A DNA stretch of 64,000 bases from an uncultured Tateyamaria sp. Its GTDB lineage: Bacteria; Pseudomonadota; Alphaproteobacteria; Rhodobacterales; Rhodobacteraceae. The position numbers were made by a program, and so were the translations under genes. Of this stretch, positions 18,060 to 27,671 are shown in pieces. Numbering within the stretch: the stretch's first letter is position 1; every line of letters begins with the position of its first letter. The notes below the pieces were generated by a model that ran no database searches, was not told the origin of the DNA, and worked only from the letters and a program-made list of their open reading frames with translations. Location of the stretch: positions 372,001 through 436,000 of the forward strand of contig NZ_CANMEU010000002.1 in NCBI RefSeq assembly GCF_947497045.1. Direction: 5' to 3'.

Positions 18060-18640
18060 GCCTCCAGTTCAGCGTCCCAATAGAGGAAATCCATCCAGCT
18101 TTCGTGCAGGTGGTTGGGCGGGAACTTGCGGCCCATATTGCGCAACTCTTCGGCGGCGGGCTGGCGGGGTGGCTTGCGCAGCCCCATGCCGGTGCGATGC
18201 AGCGGTTTGGACCCTTTGCGCAAGTTGCAGGGCGAACAGGCCGCCACCACGTTTTGCCAGCTTGTCACGCCCCCGCTGGCGCGCGGCACCACATGGTCAA
18301 AGGTCAGATCGCCCCGCGCCCCGCAATACTGGCAGCGAAATTCGTCCCTCAGAAATAAATTAAAGCGCGTGAAGGCCACGCGCTTTTGAGGTTTGACATA
18401 GTCTTTGAGGACGACAACCGACGGTATCCTGATTTCGGTACTCGGGCTTCGCACCACTTCATCATATTCGGCGACGATATCCACCCTGTCGAGCCAGGCC
18501 GCCTTGATCGCCTCCTGCCAGGGCCATAGCGACAGCGGGTAGTAACTGAGCGGTCGATAATCCGCATTCAGCACCAGCGCCGGGTGATGCCTGAGCGCGC
18601 CAGAACTGCGCACAAAATCTGTTCTGAAATCGCCGTCCAT
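18056..18640 (-). CDS. HNH endonuclease family protein
   Basis: A 194-residue protein with a C-terminal HNH nuclease fold: FLRDEFRCQYCG and CSPCNLRKGSKPL give two CxxC zinc-knuckle pairs, and LTFDHVVPRASGG with WQNVVAAC gives the His and Asn of the HNH motif. The N-terminal half (ALVLNADYRPLSYYPLSLWP) is highly conserved in alphaproteobacteria and sits apart from any restriction or toxin gene, so a housekeeping DNA role is likely but unknown. ATG 18640 has GGAG 9 bp upstream; the alternative ATG at 18655 has no properly spaced site. Confidence 0.85.
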   Translation of the reverse strand: MDGDFRTDFVRSSGALRHHPALVLNADYRPLSYYPLSLWPWQEAIKAAWLDRVDIVAEYDEVVRSPSTEIRIPSVVVLKDYVKPQKRVAFTRFNLFLRDEFRCQYCGARGDLTFDHVVPRASGGVTSWQNVVAACSPCNLRKGSKPLHRTGMGLRKPPRQPAAEELRNMGRKFPPNHLHESWMDFLYWDAELEA

Positions 18641-18985
18641 CTCGCGTGACTCCATCCTTGCCCGGTCCGCCAAAACTGACACCAGAGCGGGGAGCCGCCC
18701 CAGCCTTATATCGCGACTATATCTTGTGGAAACCGATCTGCAAGAGCGCAGTCCACCACGACATGTCGCATGTTGGATAGGGCGCTTGCGTAACAGGCAA
18801 GTGACGCATGACCTCTGGCGGCCTGGGCCAAGAAAAAGCGCCGCATGTATCAAAGGTAAGGAATACACCACTCGCCTGCGACGCCATCACGGCGCAAGAT
18901 AGGCGCAATTCAAGGTGGATGCCCTTTCGACGTCATTATCGTCAATGTGATCGATCCACCGCCGCCACAGATCTGGAGCCCACAC
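18641..18985. other. Divergent intergenic region without a gene
   Basis: 345 bp between the HNH gene and a hypothetical gene. I see no coding frame, tRNA or clear terminator. A short imperfect inverted repeat lies around GCGCTTGCGTAACAGGCAAG (about 18781-18800). Confidence 0.5.
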
Positions 18986-19600
18986 ATGTCATTGCCTGCC
19001 TCTGCCAAGCGCACGGCCCGCCTGTTCAAACGCTTGCACGCCGCACGCCCCATGCCGGACAAGCGGGGTGCGGCCCGCACCAAGTTTGTCCATGACAGAA
19101 CACATGCAGTGACCCTGTGGTATGATCCAGCCAATGCGATCCGGTCCAATTTCGGCACCATGACCGCCTACCGCGCGATCACCACGGGGGGTGATTTGCT
19201 GTGGCATGTGGTGTTTGAAAACGGGGCGTCGGTCTATCACGCCCAATGCGATGATCCCTATGTTGCGATGACCCAAGCCTCCGAAGCGCAGTGCGCGCAG
19301 CGCCAGTTGATGGATCAGTGGCACTCGGTTCAGGCCATCGCCCGTGATTTGCTGGCGGGCCGGCAGGCGTTTGACGTCACCCTTGAGGATGCACGCCACG
19401 CCCCCATGTGCCCGCTTGGGTTTCGCGCAGTGATGACCTCGGCCGGGCTGTTCGGGCTGAAACGGATATCGGGCAAGACGGCAGCGCGGTTGATGCGCGC
19501 CGAACCGCAGATCGGTTTTGTGATCTATGCGGTGTGGAAACGGACGCAGGTATCGCAAGAGGGCAGCACCCGCCGTGTTCCCTTCGGAGCAGTCTGCTAA
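18986..19600 (+). CDS. Hypothetical protein
   Basis: A 204-residue protein I do not recognise. It has no signal peptide or membrane helix. The N-terminus is basic (MSLPASAKRTARLFKRLHAA). The core has alternating hydrophobic strands (HAVTLWYDPANAIRSNFGTM, DLLWHVVFENGASVYHAQC) and a C-terminal helix-strand unit (SGKTAARLMRAEPQIGFVIY). ATG 18986 is preferred over ATG 18947, which would add a proline-rich stretch. It lies alone, divergent from the HNH gene and converging with the periplasmic protein. Confidence 0.65.
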   Translation: MSLPASAKRTARLFKRLHAARPMPDKRGAARTKFVHDRTHAVTLWYDPANAIRSNFGTMTAYRAITTGGDLLWHVVFENGASVYHAQCDDPYVAMTQASEAQCAQRQLMDQWHSVQAIARDLLAGRQAFDVTLEDARHAPMCPLGFRAVMTSAGLFGLKRISGKTAARLMRAEPQIGFVIYAVWKRTQVSQEGSTRRVPFGAVC

Positions 19601-19613
19601 CGCGGTCGCGGAT

Positions 19614-20270
19614 TTATTCGACCGGGCGCGCCGTCATGTCGGCCACGCTGGTCCAGCCTTGTGTCCCACAGGACCGCCAGTCGGTCCCCGGCCCCCTCGT
19701 TGCGGTCGAAAACTGGTCCTGATTGTGCGAAAACCGTGCGATATCGTGCAGCATCATCGACAGGCAGAACGGCGTGATCTGGGTCAACCCGGACCGGTTG
19801 CCCAGCACCACCTGCACCGGGTGCCCCGACCCGTCCGACAGGTTCAGCGTCACCGAGAACCAGCGCATGCCGACATCGTTGCTCACCCCTTCAAGGTTGG
19901 CCACCATCACGTTGTGCAGCACGTGCGAGGACATGGCCCGCACCGCATCCCAGTTGTCGGCCATCAGCACATAGGCATCAACATCCAGCAGGCTTTGCGG
20001 CGCTGCGGCAAAGTTCCACCCGCCTGTTGCCGCATCAAGTTGCAGCATGTTGGGCAGGATCAGCGGCGATTGCACCCCTTCCAGCAGCAACACGAATTGG
20101 CGCTCAAGCGTGGTTTCCAGCGGCACCATGGGGGTGGCGGGCGTTTCGGGTGTCGTCTGTTCCTGGGTGGTGTCCTGGGCGGATACGGGCGTGCCCATCC
20201 AGTGCGGACCCGCCGTCGCACCAAGCCCTGCCAACGCCAGAACCCACGCCACCTTGCGCAAGTTTGCCAT
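19614..20270 (-). CDS. Periplasmic hypothetical protein
   Basis: A 218-residue protein with a classic signal peptide (MANLRKVAWVLALAGLGATA, cleavage near VSAQD). After a Thr/Pro-rich linker it contains a mixed alpha/beta domain (TTLERQFVLLLEGVQSPLILP, MRWFSVTLNLSDGSGHPVQV) and two cysteines near the C-terminus (ITPFCLSMML, WRSCGTQGW) that may form a disulfide. The family is unknown to me. ATG 20270 lies just after the esterase stop, with GGGG suitably spaced; a GTG 6 bp upstream overlaps that stop and is the alternative start. Confidence 0.7.
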   Translation of the reverse strand: MANLRKVAWVLALAGLGATAGPHWMGTPVSAQDTTQEQTTPETPATPMVPLETTLERQFVLLLEGVQSPLILPNMLQLDAATGGWNFAAAPQSLLDVDAYVLMADNWDAVRAMSSHVLHNVMVANLEGVSNDVGMRWFSVTLNLSDGSGHPVQVVLGNRSGLTQITPFCLSMMLHDIARFSHNQDQFSTATRGPGTDWRSCGTQGWTSVADMTARPVE

Positions 20271-20272
20271 CC

Positions 20273-20938
20273 TCACAGCCCCAGCTTGTCACGCATAAAG
20301 GCGAGCGCAACGCTCAAGCCGTCCTGCGCGATCCCGTGTGCGGTGCCTTCCATGACGTGGGCATAGACATCCTTCCACCCCGCCTCTTGCAGGGCCTCGG
20401 CTGCCTGGGGCAGTGATTGGGGCGGCACCACATCGTCCTGATCGCCGTGCACCAGCAGGATCGGCGGGCGGCTCACCACCTCATCGGCCAGCACCTCGGG
20501 ATTCAGCAGGCGGCCTGAAAAGGCCACGATCCCCGCCACCGGGTCTTCGCGGCGCGGAGCCACATGCAGTGACATCATCGTGCCTTGGGAAAAGCCGAAC
20601 AGCACGACCTGTTCGGGCAGCACATCCTCGTCCACCATCAGCGCGTCCAGAAATGCGTTCAGGTCTTCGCTGGCCGCATTCAACCCGCGCTCGGCCTCTT
20701 CCTCGCTGCTGCCGTCAATCCACGGGATCGGAAACCACTGATACCCACCCGCATAGCCCGGAATCTGTTCGGGCGCGTCGGGGGCCACAAAAAGCGTGTC
20801 GGGCAGATGATCTTTCAGCGGCTCGGCTAGCCCGAGCAGATCGGCCCCGTTGGCCCCGTAGCCATGCAGAAATACGACGATCGAGCGCAGATCGCCCGAT
20901 TGCGGTTCGACCCGCCCTGCTTGCAACACCCGTGTCAT
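20273..20938 (-). CDS. Alpha/beta-hydrolase carboxylesterase
   Basis: A 221-residue serine hydrolase of the carboxylesterase/phospholipase group. The oxyanion region FLHGYGANGADLL is near residue 23, the nucleophile elbow GFSQGTMMSL has Ser near position 116, and the acid and base follow in HGDQDDVVP and GTAHGI. It is cytosolic with no signal peptide. Its start overlaps the stop of the glycosylase gene by 4 bp, so the genes are coupled; the substrate is unknown. Confidence 0.9.
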   Translation of the reverse strand: MTRVLQAGRVEPQSGDLRSIVVFLHGYGANGADLLGLAEPLKDHLPDTLFVAPDAPEQIPGYAGGYQWFPIPWIDGSSEEEAERGLNAASEDLNAFLDALMVDEDVLPEQVVLFGFSQGTMMSLHVAPRREDPVAGIVAFSGRLLNPEVLADEVVSRPPILLVHGDQDDVVPPQSLPQAAEALQEAGWKDVYAHVMEGTAHGIAQDGLSVALAFMRDKLGL

Positions 20939-21564
20939 GCGATCCCTTCCCGGCCCTTGGCCACCCGGTAATAGGTAAAGAACAGGCGCGCGGCAACCGC
21001 CCGCCACGGGCTCCAGTCGGCGGCCATGGCGCGCAAGGCCTTTTCGGTGGGGCGTGCGGGCAAATCATAGATCAGGCGCGCGGCCTCTTGCAGGGCCAGA
21101 TCACCCGGTGCGAACACATCCGCGCGCCCGAGGGCGAACATCGCATAGATCTCCGCCGTCCAGACCCCGATCCCCTTCACGGCTGTGAGGGTCTTAATAA
21201 CGTCAGCATCGGGTGCTGCGCGCAGGGCGTCATAATCAATGCCCGCCCCGGCCAGCGCCAGCGCATAGGCGATCTTTTGGCGGCTGAGGCCCGCAGCGCG
21301 CAAACCATCCTCTCCGGCAGCGATCACCGGGGCCGGAGACGTCAGCCCGCCCGCCTCAAGCCGCGCCCAGATCGCCGCCGCGGATGCGGTGCTGACCTGC
21401 TGTCCGATGATCGCATTGAAGAGTGCCGCAAACCCGTCCGGGCGACGACGCAGCGGCAGCGGGCCTGCGATCTTGATCGCGCGGGCAAGGGCCGGGTCAT
21501 AGGCTGCCAGCCACGCCGCCCCTTCGGCCACATCCGCCTCTGTTTCGATGATGCGTCCGCTCAT
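20935..21564 (-). CDS. DNA-3-methyladenine glycosylase II type
   Basis: HhH-GPD superfamily base-excision glycosylase of the AlkA type, 209 residues. The start of the domain is FAALFNAIIGQQVSTASAAAIW. The helix-hairpin-helix is TLTAVKGIGVWTAEIYAMFALG, with the catalytic Asp in FAPGDLALQEA. No Fe-S cysteine cluster is present, which separates it from Nth/MutY. Start and stop both overlap neighbours by 4 bp (cobK upstream, esterase downstream), so cobK, this gene, the esterase and probably the periplasmic protein are one operon. Confidence 0.9.
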   Translation of the reverse strand: MSGRIIETEADVAEGAAWLAAYDPALARAIKIAGPLPLRRRPDGFAALFNAIIGQQVSTASAAAIWARLEAGGLTSPAPVIAAGEDGLRAAGLSRQKIAYALALAGAGIDYDALRAAPDADVIKTLTAVKGIGVWTAEIYAMFALGRADVFAPGDLALQEAARLIYDLPARPTEKALRAMAADWSPWRAVAARLFFTYYRVAKGREGIA

Positions 21565-22253
21565 AAGGTCTTGAGCCAATCGGCCATCTGTTCGGCACTG
21601 CGCAACCGTGGCCCGGACGGCAATCCGGGTGGGCGCAACATCACCACCGGCAAGCCCAGATCACGGGCCGCGCGCACCTTGGGAAAGGCATCCGGTCCCC
21701 CGATATTGCGGGCCAGAACCACGTCAATCTCAAGACGTTTCAGCAGATCAGCCTCGCCCGCCGCATCCAGAGGGGCAGGCCCAAACACGAATTCGCAATT
21801 GCCAAAGCCTGTCGGCTCGCGGTGCGTGTTCAGTTGACGCAGGAACACACGGCCCGGATGACGGGCAAGTTCGCTGAGGCTGCCGCGTCCGGTGGCGGCA
21901 AACACCCGCACACCGGACGGCAAGGCGGCGACGGCCTGTTCGATGGTGTTGACCTGTTGCCAGTTGTCCCCCACCCCCGGCACCCACAGATCGCGGCCCA
22001 CTCGGGCATATGCGGCCTGCGGAACAGCCGCCAGTGCGCCAATCCGCGTGAACACATCAAAGGCGTGGCTTACATCCAGAATGGCGCGGGTGTCGGCAGG
22101 CACGGTGGCATGTTCAGGCAGCCCAAGCGGCACCGCTTCGCCCTCGCGCCCCCACACCACACAGGCCCGCGCATCCGCCGCCTTCAGCCACGCAACCGCG
22201 TCGTGCACCTCGCGGGCACCGGGCAGAACAGCGATCAACGGGGATGTGGTCAT
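21561..22253 (-). CDS. cobK: Precorrin-6A reductase
   Basis: NAD(P)H-dependent reduction of precorrin-6A (or the cobalt form) in corrin-ring synthesis. At 230 residues it contains the CobK/CbiJ features VFAATGRGSLSELA in the middle and DVVLARNIGGPDAFPKVRAARDLGLPVVMLRPP at the end (split here). It stands apart from other cob genes and heads an operon with a DNA glycosylase, so corrin synthesis genes must lie elsewhere. Confidence 0.9.
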   Translation of the reverse strand: MTTSPLIAVLPGAREVHDAVAWLKAADARACVVWGREGEAVPLGLPEHATVPADTRAILDVSHAFDVFTRIGALAAVPQAAYARVGRDLWVPGVGDNWQQVNTIEQAVAALPSGVRVFAATGRGSLSELARHPGRVFLRQLNTHREPTGFGNCEFVFGPAPLDAAGEADLLKRLEIDVVLARNIGGPDAFPKVRAARDLGLPVVMLRPPGLPSGPRLRSAEQMADWLKTL

Positions 22254-22354
22254 GGCCCCACCCTAGTGCCATCCCTGCCCTGCGCAACCGTTTGTGCGCC
22301 CCTGCGGGACACAGGGCGCTTGCCGCGCACAGGCAACGGGTCTAGTCAGTGCTT

Positions 22355-23578
22355 ATGACCCAAGTTGATGATACCCGCGCCAGGCGCAATGTAGCCGTGC
22401 TGGTGGCCGCGCAAGCCTTTCTGGGCAGCCAGATCACCATGATGTTTGTTGTTGCCGGACTGGCGGGTCAGCAGCTTTCACCCATTGCCTGTCTGGCCAC
22501 CTTGCCGATCTCGCTGATCGTGTTCGGGTCCATGACGACCGCACCGTGGTTGTCGAACGTGATGCAACAGTTCGGGCGCAAGACCGGGTTCATACTGGGT
22601 GCCCTTGGTGGGCTTGTGGGGGCTGCTATCGGGGTATGGGCGCTGAGCATCGGCAGCTTCTGGTTGTTCCTTGTGGGCAGCTACATGACGGGTATCTATA
22701 TGTCGGCGCAAGGGTTTTACCGCTTTGCCGCTGCCGACACCGCGTCGGACGCGTTCCGGCCCAAGGCGATTTCATACGTGATGGCGGGGGGCTTGCTGTC
22801 GGCGATCATCGGCCCCCAGGTTGTCGCTTACGTCACCGCGGGGGCCGTCGATGCCACGGTGTCGCGCTATATCCCGATCTACTGGGTCGCGATGGGGTTC
22901 AACCTGATGGGCATGGCGCTGTTCCTGCTGCTCGATATCCCCAAGCCACCACCGCCTTCGGCCACGGATGGCCCCGGACGCAGCCGCGCCGAATTGCTCG
23001 CCAGCCCGCGCATCGCCGTCGCGGTGATCTGTGCGGCGGTGTCCTACGCGCTGATGAACCTTGTGATGACCTCGACACCGCTGGCGGTTGTGGGTTGCGG
23101 GTTCACTGAGCCGGACGCAGCCAATGTGGTCACGGTCCACGTACTTGCGATGTTCGCGCCGTCCTTTTTCACGGGTCACCTGATCACCCGGTTCGGGGTC
23201 GAGCGGATCATGGGCCTTGGCCTCGCGATCCTTGGCGGGGCCGGAGTCGTGGCACTGAACGGGGTCGAGTTGAGCAACTTTTACGTGGCACTGTTCCTGC
23301 TTGGCCTTGGCTGGAATTTCGGGTTCATCGGAGCCACCACCATGCTCGCCGGTGCCCACACCCCGCAAGAGCGGGGCCGGATGCAAGGCATGAACGACCT
23401 GATCGTCTTTGGAGGCGTGACTGTGGCCTCGCTGGCCTCGGGCGGGTTGATGAACTGCATCGGGGGCGACCCGGTCGAGGGCTGGGCGGCGGTCAACATC
23501 GCTATGGTCCCCTTCCTCGTGCTGGCGGGGGCCTCGATCATCTGGCTGGTGATGCGCCAGCGCGCCGCCACAGCCTAG
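22355..23578 (+). CDS. MFS transporter
   Basis: A 407-residue major-facilitator protein with about twelve hydrophobic segments in two halves joined by a charged loop near residues 193-212 (PKPPPPSATDGPGRSRAEL). The segment between helices 2 and 3 (MQQFGRKTGFILGALGG) matches the MFS motif A region. The substrate cannot be predicted. ATG 22355 is preferred over GTG 22349. It is divergent from cobK (101 bp) and converges with the next gene, with a 4-bp overlap. Confidence 0.88.
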   Translation: MTQVDDTRARRNVAVLVAAQAFLGSQITMMFVVAGLAGQQLSPIACLATLPISLIVFGSMTTAPWLSNVMQQFGRKTGFILGALGGLVGAAIGVWALSIGSFWLFLVGSYMTGIYMSAQGFYRFAAADTASDAFRPKAISYVMAGGLLSAIIGPQVVAYVTAGAVDATVSRYIPIYWVAMGFNLMGMALFLLLDIPKPPPPSATDGPGRSRAELLASPRIAVAVICAAVSYALMNLVMTSTPLAVVGCGFTEPDAANVVTVHVLAMFAPSFFTGHLITRFGVERIMGLGLAILGGAGVVALNGVELSNFYVALFLLGLGWNFGFIGATTMLAGAHTPQERGRMQGMNDLIVFGGVTVASLASGGLMNCIGGDPVEGWAAVNIAMVPFLVLAGASIIWLVMRQRAATA

Positions 23579-24342
23579 AGCATCAAGCGCCCGGTTGTGG
23601 CGCTCACCGCCAGGCGCAGCGGCGTGAGGGGCACAGGCAGCGTCCCCTCACTCACGACTTGTGGAGTGCCGATCACCTGATCCAGCACTTTGGCAGCGCC
23701 GATTGCAGGCCATAAGGCCGGACGCGCGGCCTTGGGCAGGTGAGGCCGAGTGATCCGTGCTCTGGCCCGTTTGGCGAGCGCAATCAGCCCCTTATACGTC
23801 CCGTCCAGCAGCGGAATACGGCCCGCCGCAGCCAAGGCGGGGACGGCCCGCAGAAACGCCGCCATACCGGCCGCAAAGGCCAGATCACGCACGTCACTCT
23901 CTGCCTCTGCTGGCGCGCCGAGGGCGGCGCTGGCCGTCCACATCAGATGCCCCGCAGTCTGGTCGATATAGGCGTCCAAGTGCGCCTCGTCCTCGAACGG
24001 CTCGCGGTAGATATCCCATCGGCGCGCGGCCACGCTTTCATCCAGCATCTTGGCCTGCGCAGGCGTGAGGATCTGCGCCAGAGGCGTCGTCACCTCGTGT
24101 TTGCGCACCGCTGATGCTGCCGCGATCTCTTCCAGCGCATCGCGCCACCATTGCAGGCGCATTTCGGCAATCATCGCCTCTTGGGTGACCCAGGGCGCAC
24201 GCGAGATTTCCACGTTCATTGCATAGATCGGGAACAGCACCGCACGGGCCGTGACCGGGGCCGCCATAACAGTGCGAAACCGGTCCGGATCGCCCTGTTC
24301 GACGATGCGCGCGCAGGCGATTGTATCGGGGCCAAGGCTCAC
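23575..24342 (-). CDS. Squalene/phytoene-synthase-like protein (NDUFAF6-like)
   Basis: About 255 residues of the trans-isoprenyl head-to-head synthase fold. The region RAVLFPIYAMNVEISRAPW ... IAEMRLQWWRDALEEI resembles the group related to the mitochondrial complex I assembly factor NDUFAF6 more than true phytoene synthases; the usual paired DxxxD motifs are not clear. No carotenoid genes lie nearby. The start is uncertain: GTG 24342 gives the best N-terminus (SLGPDTIACARIVEQGDPDRF) but has no ribosome-binding site, because a REP-like hairpin occupies the preceding bases. Confidence 0.75.
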   Translation of the reverse strand: MSLGPDTIACARIVEQGDPDRFRTVMAAPVTARAVLFPIYAMNVEISRAPWVTQEAMIAEMRLQWWRDALEEIAAASAVRKHEVTTPLAQILTPAQAKMLDESVAARRWDIYREPFEDEAHLDAYIDQTAGHLMWTASAALGAPAEAESDVRDLAFAAGMAAFLRAVPALAAAGRIPLLDGTYKGLIALAKRARARITRPHLPKAARPALWPAIGAAKVLDQVIGTPQVVSEGTLPVPLTPLRLAVSATTGRLML

Positions 24343-24345
24343 GCG

Positions 24346-24364
24346 GGCGCACCACAGGTGCGCC
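24346..24364 (-). repeat. REP-like hairpin, copy 1
   Basis: Perfect palindrome GGCGCACC-ACA-GGTGCGCC followed by TTGC, a weakened form of the TTAC foot seen in the other copies. It lies between cimA and the squalene-synthase-like gene, directly before the latter's likely start codon. Confidence 0.85.
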
Positions 24365-24376
24365 TTGCGGCCCCCC

Positions 24377-25993
24377 TCATGCCACCCCGTCCTGCACCAG
24401 TTTCCAGCGGATCGCGTCCAGAAGTGCTTCGAAGCTTGCATCCACTATGTTGGCGGACACGCCCACCGTGGACCAGCGCCGCCCCTGCCCGTCCTCGCTG
24501 TCGATGATGACGCGGGTGACGGCTTCGGTGCCGCCCTGGGTGATGCGCACCTTGAAATCGACAAGCCTTATGTCCTCGACATTGGACTGATAGCGGCCCA
24601 GATCCTTGGCCAGGGCCTTGAACAGCGCATTGACGGGGCCGCGATCGGTGCCCTGTTCGTCCATGGACTCGCTGACCGACAGCATCTTTTTGCCATCGAC
24701 CTTCACCACCACAACGGCCTCGGAGAGCGACACCATACGATTACGTTTGTTCTTGCGCCGCTCAATGGTGACGCGGTAGCGCTTGACCTCGAAGAATTCC
24801 GGCATCAACCCCAAGGCATCCCGCGCCAGCAGCTCGAACGAGGCCTGAGCGGTGTCATAGCTGTACCCGTCCGCCTCGCGCGTCTTGATCCGGTCGAGGA
24901 TCACCGACAGCGCCGGGTCCTTTGGCGCAACCTCAAGCCCCATATCGCCAAGCCGTTTGCGCAGATTGGACTGGCCCGCCTGATTGGACATGGGGATGAC
25001 GCGTGCATTGCCGACAAGGCTGGGGTCGATATGTTCGTATGTGGTCGGATCCTTGAGGATCGCGCTGGCATGCAGCCCCGCCTTGTGCGCAAAGGCCGAG
25101 CCCCCCACGAAGGCCGCCTGTTTCTGCGGCACCCGGTTCAGGATATCATCGAGCATGCGCGAGGTTTTGGTCAGCCCTTTGAGGGCCTCAAGGCTCACCC
25201 CCGTCTCGAACTGGCTCGCATAGGGTTCTTTCAGCAACAGGATCGGGATCAGCGCCGTCAGGTTGGCATTGCCGCAGCGCTCACCAAGGCCGTTGAGGGT
25301 CCCTTGAATCTGGCGCGCACCTGCATCCACGGCCGCTAGCGACCCGGCCACCGCGCTTTCGGTGTCATTATGGGTGTGGATGCCAAGACGGTCGCCGGAA
25401 ATGCCCGACGCGATGACCGCTTTGGTGATCCGGTGGATGTCATGGGGCAACGTGCCGCCATTGGTGTCACACAGCGCAATCCAGCGCGCGCCCGCATCAT
25501 GGGCAGCATGGATCGCCTGTAACGCATAGTCGGGATTGGAGGCGTAGCCATCAAAGAAGTGTTCAGCGTCAAACACCGCCTCGCGCTCCTGTGCCACCAC
25601 ATGGGCAAAGGACTGGGCAATGTTGGCGGTATTTTCGTCCAGCGAGATGCCGAGAGCGGTTTTGACGTGAAAGTCATGTGTTTTGCCCACAAGGCAGACG
25701 CCCGGCGTGCCTGCGTTGAGTACGGCGGCCAGCACATCATCATTCTCCGCACTGATGCCAGCGCGCTTGGTCATGCCAAAGGCGGTGAAGGTCGCGCGGG
25801 TTTTCGGAGGGGCCTCGAAAAACGCGCTGTCGGTGGGGTTCGCCCCGGGCCAGCCGCCTTCGATATAGTCTACACCGAGGGTGTCGAGGGCGGTGGCGAT
25901 CTGGAGCTTGTCCGAGGTGGAGAACTGGACCCCTTGGGTTTGTTGCCCATCGCGCAGGGTGGTGTCGAAGAGGGAAAGGCGTTCGCGGGTCAT
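24377..25993 (-). CDS. cimA: Citramalate synthase
   Basis: Condenses pyruvate and acetyl-CoA to (R)-citramalate in the threonine-independent isoleucine pathway. It is 538 residues, the long form of the LeuA-like family. The metal-binding N-terminus is LSLFDTTLRDGQQTQGVQF; GIHTHNDTESAVAGSLAAVDAG supplies the HxH metal ligands, and GLGERCGNANL is the lid region. The C-terminal LeuA dimer/regulatory domain is present (DFKVRITQGGTEAVTRVIID). ATG 25993 is chosen to match the family N-terminus. It follows cysS on the minus strand across a REP pair. Confidence 0.93.
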   Translation of the reverse strand: MTRERLSLFDTTLRDGQQTQGVQFSTSDKLQIATALDTLGVDYIEGGWPGANPTDSAFFEAPPKTRATFTAFGMTKRAGISAENDDVLAAVLNAGTPGVCLVGKTHDFHVKTALGISLDENTANIAQSFAHVVAQEREAVFDAEHFFDGYASNPDYALQAIHAAHDAGARWIALCDTNGGTLPHDIHRITKAVIASGISGDRLGIHTHNDTESAVAGSLAAVDAGARQIQGTLNGLGERCGNANLTALIPILLLKEPYASQFETGVSLEALKGLTKTSRMLDDILNRVPQKQAAFVGGSAFAHKAGLHASAILKDPTTYEHIDPSLVGNARVIPMSNQAGQSNLRKRLGDMGLEVAPKDPALSVILDRIKTREADGYSYDTAQASFELLARDALGLMPEFFEVKRYRVTIERRKNKRNRMVSLSEAVVVVKVDGKKMLSVSESMDEQGTDRGPVNALFKALAKDLGRYQSNVEDIRLVDFKVRITQGGTEAVTRVIIDSEDGQGRRWSTVGVSANIVDASFEALLDAIRWKLVQDGVA

Positions 25994-26010
25994 GGCATCA
26001 CCAACATATC

Positions 26011-26065
26011 GGCGCACCACAGGTACGCCTTACATACACGCGGTAAGGCGCACGTGTCGTGCGCC
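26011..26065. repeat. REP-like inverted pair, copies 2 and 3
   Basis: Two hairpins in opposite orientation: GGCGCACC-ACA-GGTACGCC-TTAC (26011-26033, one mismatch) and GTAA-GGCGCACG-TGT-CGTGCGCC (26043-26065), separated by 9 bases. The GTAAGG feet face each other, the arrangement of a BIME. It fills most of the 91-bp gap between cysS and cimA. Confidence 0.9.
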
Positions 26066-26084
26066 ACGAGCAGCATAGGTTTGT

Positions 26085-27470
26085 TCATGTCAGCTCCTCC
26101 AGTCGCACCGGATCAAAGCCGGGGCCGGGCAGCAACTCAACACCCGCCTTGCTCATCCGCACCTCAACCCCTGCGGCAGTCAATCGGGCCTTCATCGCAT
26201 CGACCGGGGCAAAGTCTTTGCTTTGCATCGCGGCATCCCGCGCCGCGCTCAGTGCCGCCGTCCACTCCGACAAGTCCGCGTGCGACGCTTCCACCCACGC
26301 CCCCATATGGGTATCCAACAGCCCGATCATATGCCCCGTGGCCTTTAAGGCCCCCGCGTTATTCTCAGAGGCCAGCCGGTGCATCCGCATGATCACCTCG
26401 GACACATTCAGATCATCAGACAGCGCCTCCGCCGCCTGCTCTTGTGTCAGGTCCAGATCGATCCCATCCGTCATCGCCCGCCACTTGCGCAACGTCGCCT
26501 CTGCCTCCGCCCGCTTCTTCTCGGTCCAGTCCATCGGCTTGCGGTAATGCGTGCTCAGCATCACAAACCGGATCACCTCCCCCGGCACGCCCTGATCCAG
26601 GAGATCCCGCACGGTAAAGAAATTGCCCAGGGACTTGGACATCTTCTTGCCCTCGACCTGCAACATCTCATTGTGCAGCCACACATTGGCGAACCTGTGA
26701 CCCGCACATTTGCTCTGCGCGATCTCGTTTTCGTGGTGGGGAAATTGCAGATCATTGCCACCGCCGTGAATGTCGAATTGGTCGCCGAGCAACTCATAGG
26801 CCATGGCCGAACACTCGATATGCCAGCCCGGTCGACCCCGCCCCCATGGGCTGTCCCATCCGGGCAAGTCATCGCTTGAGGGTTTCCACAGGACAAAGTC
26901 CATCGGGTCTTCTTTATAAGGTGCCACCTCGACCCGCGCGCCCGCGATCATGTCGTCGACCGACCGGCCCGACAGCGCGCCATAAGCCTCGTAGGCGCGC
27001 ACCCGAAACAGCACGTGGCCCTCGCGCGCATAGGCGAAATCATCCGCGATCAGCCCTTCAATCATGGCGATCATCTGCGCGATATACTGGGTCGCGCGGG
27101 GTTCGTGATCAGGGCGCAAAGCCCCAAGCGCATCCATATCCGCGTGATACCACGCGATGGTCTCGTCCGTGCGCTCGGCCGCCAAATCCTCAAGTGATCC
27201 GCGCGCCCCGGCCTCGCGTCGGGCCAAAGCAGTCGCGTTGATCTTGTCATCCACATCCGTGAAATTGCGCACATAGGTCACAGCATCTGTCCCATAAACA
27301 TGGCGCAGCAACCGGTTGAGCACATCAAAGACCAGCACCGGGCGCGCATTGCCCAGATGGGCGCGGTCATACACCGTAGGGCCACACAGATACATGCGCA
27401 CATTCGCAGGATCGATTGGCACAAACGGCGCTTTGGCGCGTGTGGCGGTGTTGTAAAGAGTGATGGACAT
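26085..27470 (-). CDS. cysS: Cysteinyl-tRNA synthetase
   Basis: Class I synthetase charging tRNA-Cys. At 461 residues it has the [16 protein letters not shown] stretch with the first zinc Cys and the HLGN signature (about residues 28-43), FTDVDDKI, and the zinc-region [16 protein letters not shown] with [13 protein letters not shown] (about 274-286). Start ATG 27470 is supported by MSITLYNT, the standard beginning. Confidence 0.97.
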   Translation of the reverse strand: MSITLYNTATRAKAPFVPIDPANVRMYLCGPTVYDRAHLGNARPVLVFDVLNRLLRHVYGTDAVTYVRNFTDVDDKINATALARREAGARGSLEDLAAERTDETIAWYHADMDALGALRPDHEPRATQYIAQMIAMIEGLIADDFAYAREGHVLFRVRAYEAYGALSGRSVDDMIAGARVEVAPYKEDPMDFVLWKPSSDDLPGWDSPWGRGRPGWHIECSAMAYELLGDQFDIHGGGNDLQFPHHENEIAQSKCAGHRFANVWLHNEMLQVEGKKMSKSLGNFFTVRDLLDQGVPGEVIRFVMLSTHYRKPMDWTEKKRAEAEATLRKWRAMTDGIDLDLTQEQAAEALSDDLNVSEVIMRMHRLASENNAGALKATGHMIGLLDTHMGAWVEASHADLSEWTAALSAARDAAMQSKDFAPVDAMKARLTAAGVEVRMSKAGVELLPGPGFDPVRLEELT

Positions 27471-27671
27471 AAAGGCGGTCTCGCGCAGATGGGTTGGCGC
27501 GGGCCTATCAAGTCTCAGATGCTATGAAAACAGTGAACCGGCCCGCTGAGGTGCTCAGCAGATAATGCAGCAGGAAATGCAAATCATCCGGGTCATGGGC
27601 ATAGGCGTAACGCGCGACACGACTTGGGGTCAAGGCTTGTTTCAAGGCTCGGTTCGCGCCACTCTGTGCCC

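Noticed and set aside
18714-18729. CGACTATATCTTGTGG resembles a NrdR box
   Set aside because: It lies upstream of an HNH gene and a hypothetical gene, not a reductase gene, and has no partner box at helical spacing; probably chance.
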